From Paenibacillaceae bacterium (GTDB lineage Bacteria > Bacillota > Bacilli > Paenibacillales > NBRC-103111): a DNA stretch of 64,000 bases. How positions within the stretch are numbered: the first letter of the stretch is position 1; every line of letters starts with the position of its first letter. Shown here piece by piece: positions 52,968 to 61,307 of this stretch. Location of the stretch: contig JAQSYI010000008.1 in assembly GCA_029256185.1 (NCBI GenBank), forward strand, positions 1 through 64,000, read 5' to 3'. The notes beneath the pieces were generated by a model that was not told where the DNA came from, searched no databases, and saw only the letters and a list, made by a program, of their open reading frames with translations. The position numbers were made by a program, and so were the translations under genes.

Positions 52968-54449
52968 TTAATTCGGTACCGTATCACGGAACGGCCCGGC
53001 GGGCAGCCCCATGCTGTTGGCCAGGTCCGCTTCCGTCCAGTTGGTCCAAGCGTAGCGGATATACAGGGGCTGCTTCACCTGCCCGCTCCATACGGCCACC
53101 TTGGATCGGTCCAAGATGCGGGCGTCGGCCTTCACGAACGAACCGTCCGCACCCGCCACCTCAAATCCGGCAAGCTGTCCGTTCCCACTCGATTGCAAGC
53201 CCTCCCCCACATCCCCGTATGTGAGAATAAGCCGGTCCCCCGCCGTTTGTTTATCCAGCAAGCGGGGGCCGCGGTGTTGTACCGGCAAGCCGTATACTTC
53301 ATGCAATGCCGTGATTGCAAGCCTCTCACCAATCGGACGCTTCCGCTTCGGGTGGATATCCTCCTTCTCGCCGCAGTCAAGAGAAACGATCATGCAGGTA
53401 TGCGGCAGCCGATTGGTTACGAGCCTCTGCGATTCCCGAAGCAGGGGCCATTGCTCACCGTCAAGATCCCCGTCACAGCCGAAGGCGGGAAGCTGTACGA
53501 ACAAGAAGGGCAGCGTCTCATCCTGCCAATCCTCCCGCCAATTGCGGATCATCGTTTCCAGCAGCTTCGCATACATGACAGGACGATGCGCATCGCCCTC
53601 CCCTTGGTAGAAGAGGAAGCCCTTAATCGCATATGGAGATACACGGCGAACCATCGTTTGATACAAGCCTCCCGGCCGCATGAAAGAATACGGATGGAAG
53701 GGTGGAGGCCATGGGTAGCGTCCCAGTTCCTCCTTGCTTGCGCCCGCTTCCTCTTTGCGGTGGTATTCCTCCACCGCCCCGTCATAACGATGCCTGACCT
53801 CCGCGTACAAGGATTCGTCGAATGCGCTTACCTGCTCCGCAAATTCATCCGGGTACACTCTTAACTCCGCATCAGCCATCAGGCGTTGCATATCCATCCA
53901 GGCAGAGGCAGAAGTACCGCCCCAATTGCAGTTAATCAGACCGATGGGTACAGCGATTTCCGGCTGCAGCTTCTTAGCGAAGAAATAGGCTACTGCCGAG
54001 AACCCGGCTGCATGAACGGGCGTGCAAGGCTTCCATTCCATCTCTGCAGCCGCTGCCCTATCTTCGTATTCGTTCCTCGGTACCTGCAATAAACGAATCT
54101 GCGGCTGAGTCGCTTCCGGAAGCTCCTCAGCCCCCTCAGCGGCATGCATCAGGCTCCACTCCATATTAGACTGGCCTCCGGCCAACCATACGTCTCCAAA
54201 CCACACATCCGTGAACTCGATCTGCTCTCCGCCGCATCGGACCGAGAACCCGTAAGGTCCGCCGGCGGCAACAGGTGCAAGAGATACGCTCCATTGTCCA
54301 TTGGCAATGCTGCCCTCCGCTTGCTGTCCCGCACACTGCACAACGATATGTTCACCGTCTGCCCCTTCTCCCCAAATCCTCAGGCGCTTATCCCGCTGCA
54401 GCACCATATGGTTGGAAAAAACAGCCGCAACCCGGAATTCATTCCCCAT
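52968..54449 (-). CDS. Sialate O-acetylesterase-like SGNH esterase
   Basis: A 493-residue cytoplasmic esterase. The block I serine is in LAGGQSNMEWSL, and the dyad is DIHPKRKRPIGERL near residue 355; both are signatures of the sialate O-acetylesterase / plant acetyl-xylan-esterase group. No signal peptide is present, so it acts on imported acetylated sugars. The ATG has GAGGATAA upstream. It is the last gene of a leftward group with allose-type enzymes, 62 nt after the RpiB-like gene, and is followed by two terminators. Confidence 0.85.
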   Translation of the reverse strand: MGNEFRVAAVFSNHMVLQRDKRLRIWGEGADGEHIVVQCAGQQAEGSIANGQWSVSLAPVAAGGPYGFSVRCGGEQIEFTDVWFGDVWLAGGQSNMEWSLMHAAEGAEELPEATQPQIRLLQVPRNEYEDRAAAAEMEWKPCTPVHAAGFSAVAYFFAKKLQPEIAVPIGLINCNWGGTSASAWMDMQRLMADAELRVYPDEFAEQVSAFDESLYAEVRHRYDGAVEEYHRKEEAGASKEELGRYPWPPPFHPYSFMRPGGLYQTMVRRVSPYAIKGFLFYQGEGDAHRPVMYAKLLETMIRNWREDWQDETLPFLFVQLPAFGCDGDLDGEQWPLLRESQRLVTNRLPHTCMIVSLDCGEKEDIHPKRKRPIGERLAITALHEVYGLPVQHRGPRLLDKQTAGDRLILTYGDVGEGLQSSGNGQLAGFEVAGADGSFVKADARILDRSKVAVWSGQVKQPLYIRYAWTNWTEADLANSMGLPAGPFRDTVPN

Positions 54450-54511
54450 TTATCCTCACCCTAACCATCGGTTGCCAGCTTCATTTTGACAGATGCAGGC
54501 TTTATCCTGTT

Positions 54512-54970
54512 TTACATACCGCATTCATGTTGCTTTGCTTCTATCCCCTTGATCATCTCTACTCTGGCAGCATGCCGCCCTGCTTCGTATTCAGCGCCCA
54601 GCCATGCATCTGTGATCATCTTGGCCAATTCACTGCCTACCACTCTTGCTCCAAAGGCCAGTATATTGGTGTTATTGTGCTGCTTGGACAGCATGGCCGA
54701 ATAAGGCTCGCTGCAGACCACGGCTCTTATGCCGTTCACCTTGTTGGCGGCAATCGAGATTCCGACACCTGTCCCGCAGATGAGAATCCCGCAGTCTGCC
54801 TCTTGTTGAACCACCGCACGGGCTACCGCTTCCCCATACAAGGGATAATCGGTCCGCTGTTCATTATGGTGCCCGAAGTCGATCACTTCATGGCCCAGTC
54901 CCCTTATATGTTCCATAATCTCCAGCTTTAGTGAATAAGCGACATGATCATTCCCGATTGCGATTTTCAT
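54512..54970 (-). CDS. rpiB: RpiB/LacAB-type sugar-phosphate isomerase
   Basis: A 152-residue isomerase of the RpiB fold, usually a dimer or tetramer. Start ATG at 54970 with GGAGG 8 nt upstream. NDHVAY, the catalytic cysteine segment ILICGTGVGISIAANK and HNNTNILAFGARV are all present. RpiB enzymes interconvert ribose/ribulose 5-phosphate and also allose/allulose 6-phosphate (AlsI). With an AlsK-like kinase and AlsE-like epimerase in the same operon, the allose 6-phosphate role is favoured here. Confidence 0.85.
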   Translation of the reverse strand: MKIAIGNDHVAYSLKLEIMEHIRGLGHEVIDFGHHNEQRTDYPLYGEAVARAVVQQEADCGILICGTGVGISIAANKVNGIRAVVCSEPYSAMLSKQHNNTNILAFGARVVGSELAKMITDAWLGAEYEAGRHAARVEMIKGIEAKQHECGM

Positions 54971-54995
54971 CTTTTGTTCCTCCATAGCTGATTCG

Positions 54996-55643
54996 TCAGC
55001 TCTTTAATCTTTCAATAATCGTTTTGTAATCCTCCTCTTTTCCGAATAAGGCAGACGTCCCCAAGACAAAACCATCCACCCCCAGCTTGGAAAGCTCATC
55101 AATCTTATCCGGTGAGATGGCACCATCTACCATGATTTTGAAGTCATAATTCGCCTTCAATTTCACTAATCTTTCAATCTTGCTGTTCACGAAGCTCAGG
55201 TACTTCTGACCGGCGAAGCCCGGGTTTACGGTCATCACCATCAGATAGTCCACCAGCGGGAGCAATTCCTCAATCGTTTCCATGGATGTTCCCGGATTAA
55301 TGGCGATGCCGGCCAGCTTGCCTGCGGCCTTGATCCTACCCAGGGTTCTCGGAGGATGCTTATCCGCTTCCGGATGGATATAGATGATATCCACTCCCAG
55401 GCCGGCGAACAAGTCCACATAGCTCCCCGGATTCTCAATCATCAGATGGGCATCGACCAGCTTTGTGGTATGCTTGCGGATGCATTGGACATCCTGTGTC
55501 CCCATCCCGAAGTTGGGTACGAAGCTTCCGTCCATAATATCGATATGGAATATATCCGTGCCTGCCGCATCCAGTGCCAGAACCTCTTCCTTTAATGAAT
55601 CATAATTCGCACACATCATGGAAGGACAGATGATCTTTTCCAT
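54996..55643 (-). CDS. alsE: AlsE/Rpe-type ketose-phosphate 3-epimerase
   Basis: A 215-residue TIM-barrel epimerase. Metal-binding and catalytic residues are in FHIDIMDG (His and Asp), DAHLMI (His) and KIMVDGAI (Asp). CPSMMCANY and VMTVNPGFAGQ follow the AlsE style more than ribulose-phosphate epimerase. AlsE converts allulose 6-phosphate to fructose 6-phosphate. The ATG has GGGGAGG 9 nt upstream. It lies between the RpiB-like gene (25 nt downstream) and a dehydrogenase gene (22 nt upstream). Confidence 0.82.
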   Translation of the reverse strand: MEKIICPSMMCANYDSLKEEVLALDAAGTDIFHIDIMDGSFVPNFGMGTQDVQCIRKHTTKLVDAHLMIENPGSYVDLFAGLGVDIIYIHPEADKHPPRTLGRIKAAGKLAGIAINPGTSMETIEELLPLVDYLMVMTVNPGFAGQKYLSFVNSKIERLVKLKANYDFKIMVDGAISPDKIDELSKLGVDGFVLGTSALFGKEEDYKTIIERLKS

Positions 55644-55665
55644 GTCGGCTAACCTCCCCTACCCG

Positions 55666-56655
55666 TTACCTGTCGCACCGGACGGCGCCTTTAATAAAGC
55701 CCGAAGCCTTGGATTCCATTTCCTCATTAGCCAGATCGAATTCCTCCATGCTGTAGATCCGGTTGGTTACTCCGGTGAACTTCCAGATTCCTTTGGAGAG
55801 AAGCTCCAGAGCCCGCCGGCATAGCGTAGCCTCATAGGAAATCCGCCGTTCATGGCAATTAATCATGCTCATCGCTTTGATATTCCACAGCTTCATATCT
55901 ACCGTACGGAAGCCGTCATTGTGGTAGCCTCCGATTCCGAGACGGCCATGGGCGCATACCAATTCTGCCGCCAATGCAAGGCCTTCCGGTGTCCCCGAGA
56001 ATTCCATGACGTCGCGGAAGCCCAGATTAAATATGTCTGCGGCATGCCCATCCCGAGTCAGATCGGGCTTGCCCCAGGTGTCCCAATTCAAGCGGTAGGC
56101 GACCGGCAGATTCTCCGTGCCGTATGCCTCCGCAGCACCGAACCGCAGGGCGTTCTCCCTTGCCGCTTCTCTTGGATCAACCGCAATAATATCGCCATAG
56201 CCCATCGCCTTAAATAACGAGATCATCCCGAGCCCCATGTAGCCTGCGCCCACTACTGCGATCCGGTCCCCGCATAATACGGGGGACATCTTTTGCCCGG
56301 CGCTCAGAAGGCAGGCCAGCGGTTCTACAATGGCATCCTCATCCTTTAGATTAGCGGGAACGAGGCATGTTTTTTCCGGCTCCATCACGATATATTCCTT
56401 GTACCCGCCGCCTCCCAGACCGCTTACCCTGTCCCCTGTGCGGAAGCCTTTGACCTCACTTCCCACATCGGCAACAACGCCAACTGTCTCATGCCCGTAC
56501 GTATCCCCTGCCGAGGCGGTTGACCATGGATACCACTCCGAATGACACATTCCCGTATACGTTACTTTTACTAATAGTTGATGGCGGCTGATTTTCGGAA
56601 TATCCACATCGATGACCTTGCTTTTTCTCGGTCCGGTCATGATAATCTGCTTCAT
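55666..56655 (-). CDS. Zinc-type medium-chain dehydrogenase, copy 2
   Basis: A 329-residue NAD(P)-dependent dehydrogenase of the MDR family. Catalytic-zinc ligands are likely the Cys of TGMCHSEW, the His-Glu of YGHETVG and an acidic residue near VEPLAC. The Rossmann motif is VVGAGYMGLG. The four-cysteine structural-zinc lobe is missing. It is similar in length and layout to the second dehydrogenase of the operon (57587-58576), so the two are paralogues with perhaps opposite redox steps on a sugar. The substrate is unknown. Confidence 0.85.
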   Translation of the reverse strand: MKQIIMTGPRKSKVIDVDIPKISRHQLLVKVTYTGMCHSEWYPWSTASAGDTYGHETVGVVADVGSEVKGFRTGDRVSGLGGGGYKEYIVMEPEKTCLVPANLKDEDAIVEPLACLLSAGQKMSPVLCGDRIAVVGAGYMGLGMISLFKAMGYGDIIAVDPREAARENALRFGAAEAYGTENLPVAYRLNWDTWGKPDLTRDGHAADIFNLGFRDVMEFSGTPEGLALAAELVCAHGRLGIGGYHNDGFRTVDMKLWNIKAMSMINCHERRISYEATLCRRALELLSKGIWKFTGVTNRIYSMEEFDLANEEMESKASGFIKGAVRCDR

Positions 56656-56673
56656 TTCAGTCTTCCCTCCAGT

Positions 56674-57594
56674 TTACGGATTTCCAAGCATCTGAAAGGC
56701 ATATAGCCCTGCGCCAATGACGCCGGCTTCCTGCTTGTTGTCGGAATAAACAATATGAAGGGTCTCCGCCGGATACGGCTTTCTTACATGCCGCTTGATG
56801 CACGCCTCAAAATATTCACTCGGGAACCCCCTCATGGCAGGGATCCCTCCGCCAATAATGATCTGATCCGGGTCCAGGATGTTGATTTCCGTCGCGATGG
56901 GAATGGTCAGCCCATCCACATACTGCCTGATCCGCTCATCCCTGCTATGCTCTGCGAAGATATCTCCGATAAAAGTATCCGGAAAGAACTCTTCCTGAAG
57001 TCTTCTTAGGGCTGCCCCTGAGGCGTATACCTCAGCACAGCCAACGTTGCCGCATCCGCATATTCCCCTGGCGTTTAAGGTGGGGATATGCCCCAGCTCT
57101 CCTGCTACACCGTTCTTCCCGTCAAGAAGCCCGCCATTAATCCAGATGGAGTTGCCGAAGCCGGTGCCGATATACATCCCCAGAGTGATCCCTTTCTTCT
57201 CCTCATTCATCCCGGCTAAATCATGCATCAGAAGAAAGTTTACATCCTTATTAATGAATACCGGCACCTTCAACCGGTTTCCGATATACCCGGCGATATT
57301 CACATTCTCGAAGCCGCTTAACTGCAGGTTGGGAGTGGAATAAACCATCGTCTTATCCTTGCTAACGGTAGATGGAAAACCGATAGCGATCCCCTTGAGC
57401 AGTCCATGCCGGTTTTCCGCCAGATAATTCCCGATATATTGAACCAGATTTTCCAAGGAATCATTCCCGGCTGCCGCCAACACACTGCTGCTTTCCACCT
57501 TATAGCCGGCAACTGTACCGTGTTGGTTCACCAGTCCGATTCTGAAGTTGGTGCCGCCTATATCAATTCCCAAAGCCACATATTCTTTATCCAT
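56674..57594 (-). CDS. alsK: ROK-family kinase, AlsK (D-allose kinase) type
   Basis: A 306-residue cytoplasmic sugar kinase. ATG at 57594 overlaps the dehydrogenase stop by 8 bp and has no ribosome site of its own. Phosphate loop DIGGTNFRIG; GFPSTVSKDK, STPNLQL, INKDVN and GVAGELGHIP closely follow E. coli AlsK; the ROK zinc motif is CGCGNVGC. AlsK phosphorylates D-allose to allose 6-phosphate, the first step of the route completed by the RpiB- and AlsE-like genes downstream. Confidence 0.83.
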   Translation of the reverse strand: MDKEYVALGIDIGGTNFRIGLVNQHGTVAGYKVESSSVLAAAGNDSLENLVQYIGNYLAENRHGLLKGIAIGFPSTVSKDKTMVYSTPNLQLSGFENVNIAGYIGNRLKVPVFINKDVNFLLMHDLAGMNEEKKGITLGMYIGTGFGNSIWINGGLLDGKNGVAGELGHIPTLNARGICGCGNVGCAEVYASGAALRRLQEEFFPDTFIGDIFAEHSRDERIRQYVDGLTIPIATEINILDPDQIIIGGGIPAMRGFPSEYFEACIKRHVRKPYPAETLHIVYSDNKQEAGVIGAGLYAFQMLGNP

Positions 57595-58576
57595 AGATGA
57601 TATAAGGTTCAAAGTCTTCAGCTGTCATATCGATCACGGCCTTCATATAGCGGCCGTACTTGGTCTCAAGCTCTTCATGCGCTTGGTCAAACTTGTTTCT
57701 CGGATAAATCTTGGTAGGCACTTGGACAAACTTCCAGGCTCCGGAGGACAGCAGGTTAATCGCGTTTCTTGCTCCAATATCATTCAAATGCTGTTCGCGG
57801 GGATGCACGCTTAAGCACTCAATCGCCTTCAAATTCAGCTGCTGCACGTCGACCAGGCGTTTTCCTCCGGTATGATACGCACCTATGCAGAGCTGACCGC
57901 AATAATTGGTCAGGTTGATGGCCAAATCCAGAGAGTCCTCGGTTTCTCCCCACTCCATAACCACATCAAAGCCCGTTCCCTTCGTGTCTCCACGAAACTG
58001 TTCCTTGGCATCATCAGCCAGATAAATTTCATCTGCACCGTATTTCTTTGCATTTTCCAAGGATTCCGGTCTCAGATCCACTGCAACTACGTAAGCCCCT
58101 CTTGTCTTAAGCAGACTGATTGCGCCGCAGCCCATATATCCGGCCCCCACCACACATACTCTTGTGCCGGGCATGGGAATTTTAACCTTGCTTACCGCAC
58201 TCATGATGCAAGCCAGGGGCTCTAAGATCGCGTCCGTATCCCCCAATTGCTCCGGGATGACAACAAGCGTGCTTTTCTTGGGATCCGTCACCGCGTATTC
58301 GATCATTCCGCCTGATCCCGGCAGGGTTGAACCCCACATTCCGCTCACCCGGTCCCCAACCTTATACCCGGTCACATTCTTGCCTGCTGCTGCAATGATT
58401 CCCATCGGCTCATGACCGAAGGCCTTCCCTTCCTTAGCAACGGACCAGTCATAATGCTCAGACATGCATACTCCCACGTATTTCAATCTGATCAGCACTT
58501 GATCATCATTCGGCTGCAAATCCTGGATATCCACCACTGCACTTGTCTTAGGACCTTTCATCACGACATGCTTCAT
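57587..58576 (-). CDS. Zinc-type medium-chain dehydrogenase, copy 1
   Basis: A 329-residue MDR dehydrogenase. The ATG at 58576 has GAGGGG 9 nt upstream. Cys of VGVCMSEH, FGHE and LEPLACIMSA are the expected catalytic-zinc region; Rossmann motif VVGAGYMGCG. There is no structural-zinc lobe. It couples translationally to the AlsK-like kinase. Possible reactions are oxidation of a sugar hydroxyl or reduction of a keto-sugar, before or after phosphorylation. Confidence 0.85.
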   Translation of the reverse strand: MKHVVMKGPKTSAVVDIQDLQPNDDQVLIRLKYVGVCMSEHYDWSVAKEGKAFGHEPMGIIAAAGKNVTGYKVGDRVSGMWGSTLPGSGGMIEYAVTDPKKSTLVVIPEQLGDTDAILEPLACIMSAVSKVKIPMPGTRVCVVGAGYMGCGAISLLKTRGAYVVAVDLRPESLENAKKYGADEIYLADDAKEQFRGDTKGTGFDVVMEWGETEDSLDLAINLTNYCGQLCIGAYHTGGKRLVDVQQLNLKAIECLSVHPREQHLNDIGARNAINLLSSGAWKFVQVPTKIYPRNKFDQAHEELETKYGRYMKAVIDMTAEDFEPYIIYG

Positions 58577-58621
58577 TGTTCCAATCCCCTCATCTATAGA
58601 TATTTGAATGACTAATTGAAA

Positions 58622-58698
58622 GAAATCTGAGTGCCAACTTCGCAATCTGAGTGACCAACTGCGGAATGACCAACCACAGAAATCCGAGTTACCAACCT
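58622..58698. repeat. Degenerate tandem repeat of about 21 bp, four units
   Basis: Units around AATCTGAGTGACCAACT: 58622-58641, 58642-58662, a shortened third unit, and 58679-58698. The last unit spans the stop codon of the isomerase gene. Nothing else is seen in this 112-bp gap apart from the ribosome site of the dehydrogenase gene. Confidence 0.6.
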
Positions 58699-59507
58699 AA
58701 TTGGGCCAAATACTCGCGGCTAAGCCGGATATTATCGATAGCTGCACGGTCATAGTGGGCATCCTGCTCCACCACAACCCATTTTGCGCCAGAATCCAAG
58801 GCTGCGTCTAGAATCTCATGGAAATTTTGCACACCGTGTCCAACCGGCCGAAACTCAAACGTCTGAACCGGCTGCTGTTTTTCACCCTCTATTCCAATAA
58901 GCTCATACATATGATCGGATTTTTGGCCCACATAGTCTTTTAGATGAATGACAGGACAACGCTCAGCATACTTCCTGATATAATCCGCAGGATTAACTCC
59001 GGATACCTTGACCCAGCAGGTATCAATCTCTGTCTGCAGGTTATCCGCACTTACAGAATCATAGAGATAGTCCAGCGCGTATCTGCCGTCTTCCATCTTA
59101 ATGAATTCAAAATCATGATTATGGTAGAGCAAAACGATATTTTTGCTGCTGCAAAACTCTCCGATCCTCCTGAGGTTGGTTACCACCTCCTTAAACTTAT
59201 CCTGGCCCGGGCGATATTCCTCGGTCAAGTAAGGAACCACAATATACTCGCACCCAACCGTCACATATTTTGCAACCGTTTCTTCCAGACTGGTTGCAAG
59301 CTCCAGATAGGGCACATGGGCAGAGAAGGGGATAAGCCCGACTTCCTTTAGGCAATCCCGGATTTCTTCGGGGGAACGGCCATACAATCCGGCTAATTCC
59401 ACACCGTCGTAGCCCATCTGCTTCACTTGCTCCATGGTGCCTCTGAAATCCCTTTCGGCATCCTCCCGTATGGAATAGACCTGAACTGCCACAGCCAATT
59501 TTTTCAT
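58689..59507 (-). CDS. IolE-like sugar isomerase/epimerase
   Basis: A 272-residue TIM-barrel protein of the xylose-isomerase-like superfamily. ATG at 59507 with GGGAG 9 nt upstream. Metal-binding residues are probably in LLYHNHDFEF, TEIDTCWV-like (IDTCWVKVSG) and CPVIHLKDY, and the C-terminal WVVVEQDAH. Members include inosose dehydratase and various keto-sugar isomerases. It is the first gene of the operon, divergent from the AraC regulator. The substrate is unknown; the context suggests a keto-sugar intermediate. Confidence 0.82.
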   Translation of the reverse strand: MKKLAVAVQVYSIREDAERDFRGTMEQVKQMGYDGVELAGLYGRSPEEIRDCLKEVGLIPFSAHVPYLELATSLEETVAKYVTVGCEYIVVPYLTEEYRPGQDKFKEVVTNLRRIGEFCSSKNIVLLYHNHDFEFIKMEDGRYALDYLYDSVSADNLQTEIDTCWVKVSGVNPADYIRKYAERCPVIHLKDYVGQKSDHMYELIGIEGEKQQPVQTFEFRPVGHGVQNFHEILDAALDSGAKWVVVEQDAHYDRAAIDNIRLSREYLAQLGW

Positions 59508-59680
59508 AAGAATCTGCTCCCGTCGATTCATCTCACTGCGTATGTTATCTTGCTTTCTTGGTTTTATTTTATCCAATAAGAGTTCCATACCATGAGAATT
59601 TTTCAGTGATTTCAGGTGGACAAAAACGACATTTCGGCGTATTGTGAAGTTGAGAATAAAGCTTGAAGGAGGGCTTGAGC

Positions 59681-60454
59681 ATGTCTGTTATAATGGTAGG
59701 AATGTCCCCGCAGGTATTCAGACAGAGCCATGCCCATGACCATGCCGCTTGGGAGATTGTCCTTAATCTGCTGGGGACCGGCTATAGCATTATTGGAGAG
59801 ACCTATTTTGAATTCGGGCCAGGAACCATTATTTGTCAGCCGCCTAATATTCCCCACACCAAAATGTCGGAGGAAGGCTTCATTGATGTGTATATCCAGA
59901 AAACCTCCTTTCCCCTTGCCAGACCGGCTGAAGAGAACGGTCCCCTCTTGTTTCAAGACGATTCGGACAAAAGCTTTGAGACGTTGATCATGATGGCGCA
60001 TAAGGCCTACCATGCCGGCAATAATAATCATAAAATGCTGGTTGAATCTCTGTCCGAAGCGATGGACCAGTTATTGATCAGCTGGAAAAATGACGACCCT
60101 GATGAAAAGGATATCGATCAGTTAAAAAATAAGCTGATTGAATCCTTCTCCAATCCGGAATTCACCACATCAGAGCTTCTTGCTGAGGGGCCGTACAGTA
60201 ACGACCATCTGCGCCGCCGCTTTAAAAAGTCTACCGGCCAGACCCCCGTCGAATACCTGACCAATCTGCGGATTGAGTATGCCAAGAAGCTGATGAGCGA
60301 GAACACCCTGCTGCGATACAGCATTGCCGAGATTGGGGTGATGTCGGGTTATTACGACAGCCATTACTTCTCCCGTATTTTCAAGAAAAAAACCGGTATT
60401 ACCCCGGCTGACTACTTAAAGAAGGCAGCTTCCGGGGACAATCCCGGCAAGTGA
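59681..60454 (+). CDS. AraC-family regulator with cupin sensor
   Basis: A 257-residue regulator. ATG at 59681 has GGAGGG 7 nt upstream; a TTG six codons earlier overlaps that site. An N-terminal cupin (HAHDHAAWEI...; PPNIPH) binds the effector; two helix-turn-helix units fill the C-terminal 100 residues (SHYFSRIFKKKTGITPADY). It is divergent from the allose-type operon across a 173-bp gap and is the likely activator of that operon. Confidence 0.88.
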   Translation: MSVIMVGMSPQVFRQSHAHDHAAWEIVLNLLGTGYSIIGETYFEFGPGTIICQPPNIPHTKMSEEGFIDVYIQKTSFPLARPAEENGPLLFQDDSDKSFETLIMMAHKAYHAGNNNHKMLVESLSEAMDQLLISWKNDDPDEKDIDQLKNKLIESFSNPEFTTSELLAEGPYSNDHLRRRFKKSTGQTPVEYLTNLRIEYAKKLMSENTLLRYSIAEIGVMSGYYDSHYFSRIFKKKTGITPADYLKKAASGDNPGK

Positions 60455-60729
60455 ATCCTATTGAGGAAGGACTCCTGCCTCAGAAATATATACGTTCTAT
60501 CCTGAAATAACAAAATCCCGTTACTACATTCATCAGTGGCGCCGCACAGCGGCATGTAAGTCTGATATGTTAAAAAAGATGACCTCTGATTGATTCAGGA
60601 GTCACCTTGTGATCCTACTGCCGGTCGTTGCCGCGGGATACAACCAGCCCGTCATTCCGAATCCACACATGAGGGTGCCGCCGCTGATGAAAGCGCTACT
60701 TTTCTAAGACGATCCCGCTCTGCGTTCTC

Positions 60730-60802
60730 ATAAAGGAAATTTTTTCGCTTATCTGTTTGGATGCTTCCTTACTCGCTCATTTAGCGGAAAATTTTTCCGT
60801 AA
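60730..60802. repeat. Degenerate CGGAAA palindromes, right copy
   Basis: 60730-60752 and 60781-60802 resemble the palindromes at 113-186, with changes in one arm. Confidence 0.5.
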
Positions 60803-61246
60803 TGTTGTCCCATACACCTTTGTCTAACTCCTTCAGTACTTAATCTGTTGAGAAAGGCTCCCTTCCTCAAGTTCCTATTACTTTCAGATGTGTTGAGAAA
60901 GGCTTCCCAGCCTGCGAATGGTAACTTTTCTGTTCTTGCGAGGATAAACACCTGGCGTCCTTTTGGTGCCATGCGTTTGTCAAGAAGTGGAGCCGCTTTT
61001 CCGGTTATACTTTCAAAGGCCTTAGAGAAGCCCCGTTGGAGTATCTGAGCGCAGAGAAGCTATCGCCTTACGCTACCGGACATCAGCGCTCTTATTTGGC
61101 CAAAATCCGAGGGTTTGGAATTCTTACGGACTCAGTTGCTCTTATCTGACTCCCTTGCCTCCTGTTCAAGGGGATTTCGACGCTATAAGGTCTTTCCAGT
61201 CCGTTAACCGTGCTAATGCCTGCTTTTTCCGCAAATAACGTCGTTC

Positions 61247-61273
61247 AGGTGCGTTACCCGGGCTAACGCACCT
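61247..61273. other. Perfect inverted repeat after the fourth kinase gene
   Basis: AGGTGCGTTA and TAACGCACCT pair over 10 bp around CCCGGGC. It lies 35 nt downstream of the leftward kinase gene, but no U-tract follows, so terminator function is uncertain. Confidence 0.5.
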
Positions 61274-61307
61274 CGGCAGCAAAAACCCGTTCGGTCCGTC
61301 AAAGCTC

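Larger units (their letters stand above)
60455..61307. other. Gene-free stretch with degenerate repeats
   Basis: No credible gene in 853 bp. It holds two CGGAAA/TTTCCG palindromes (60730-60752, 60781-60802), two copies of TGTTGAGAAAGGCT (about 60846 and 60892), a diverged copy of the left-edge block (60935-61000), two related CGGAC..TCAG..GCTCTTAT strings (about 61076 and 61133), and two related CGTTA..GCTAA strings ending in the 61247-61273 hairpin. Confidence 0.6.

Noticed and set aside
61247..61273. Inverted repeat as the confirmed terminator of the fourth kinase gene
   Set aside because: No U-tract follows on the minus strand; it may belong to the repeat family in this gap.
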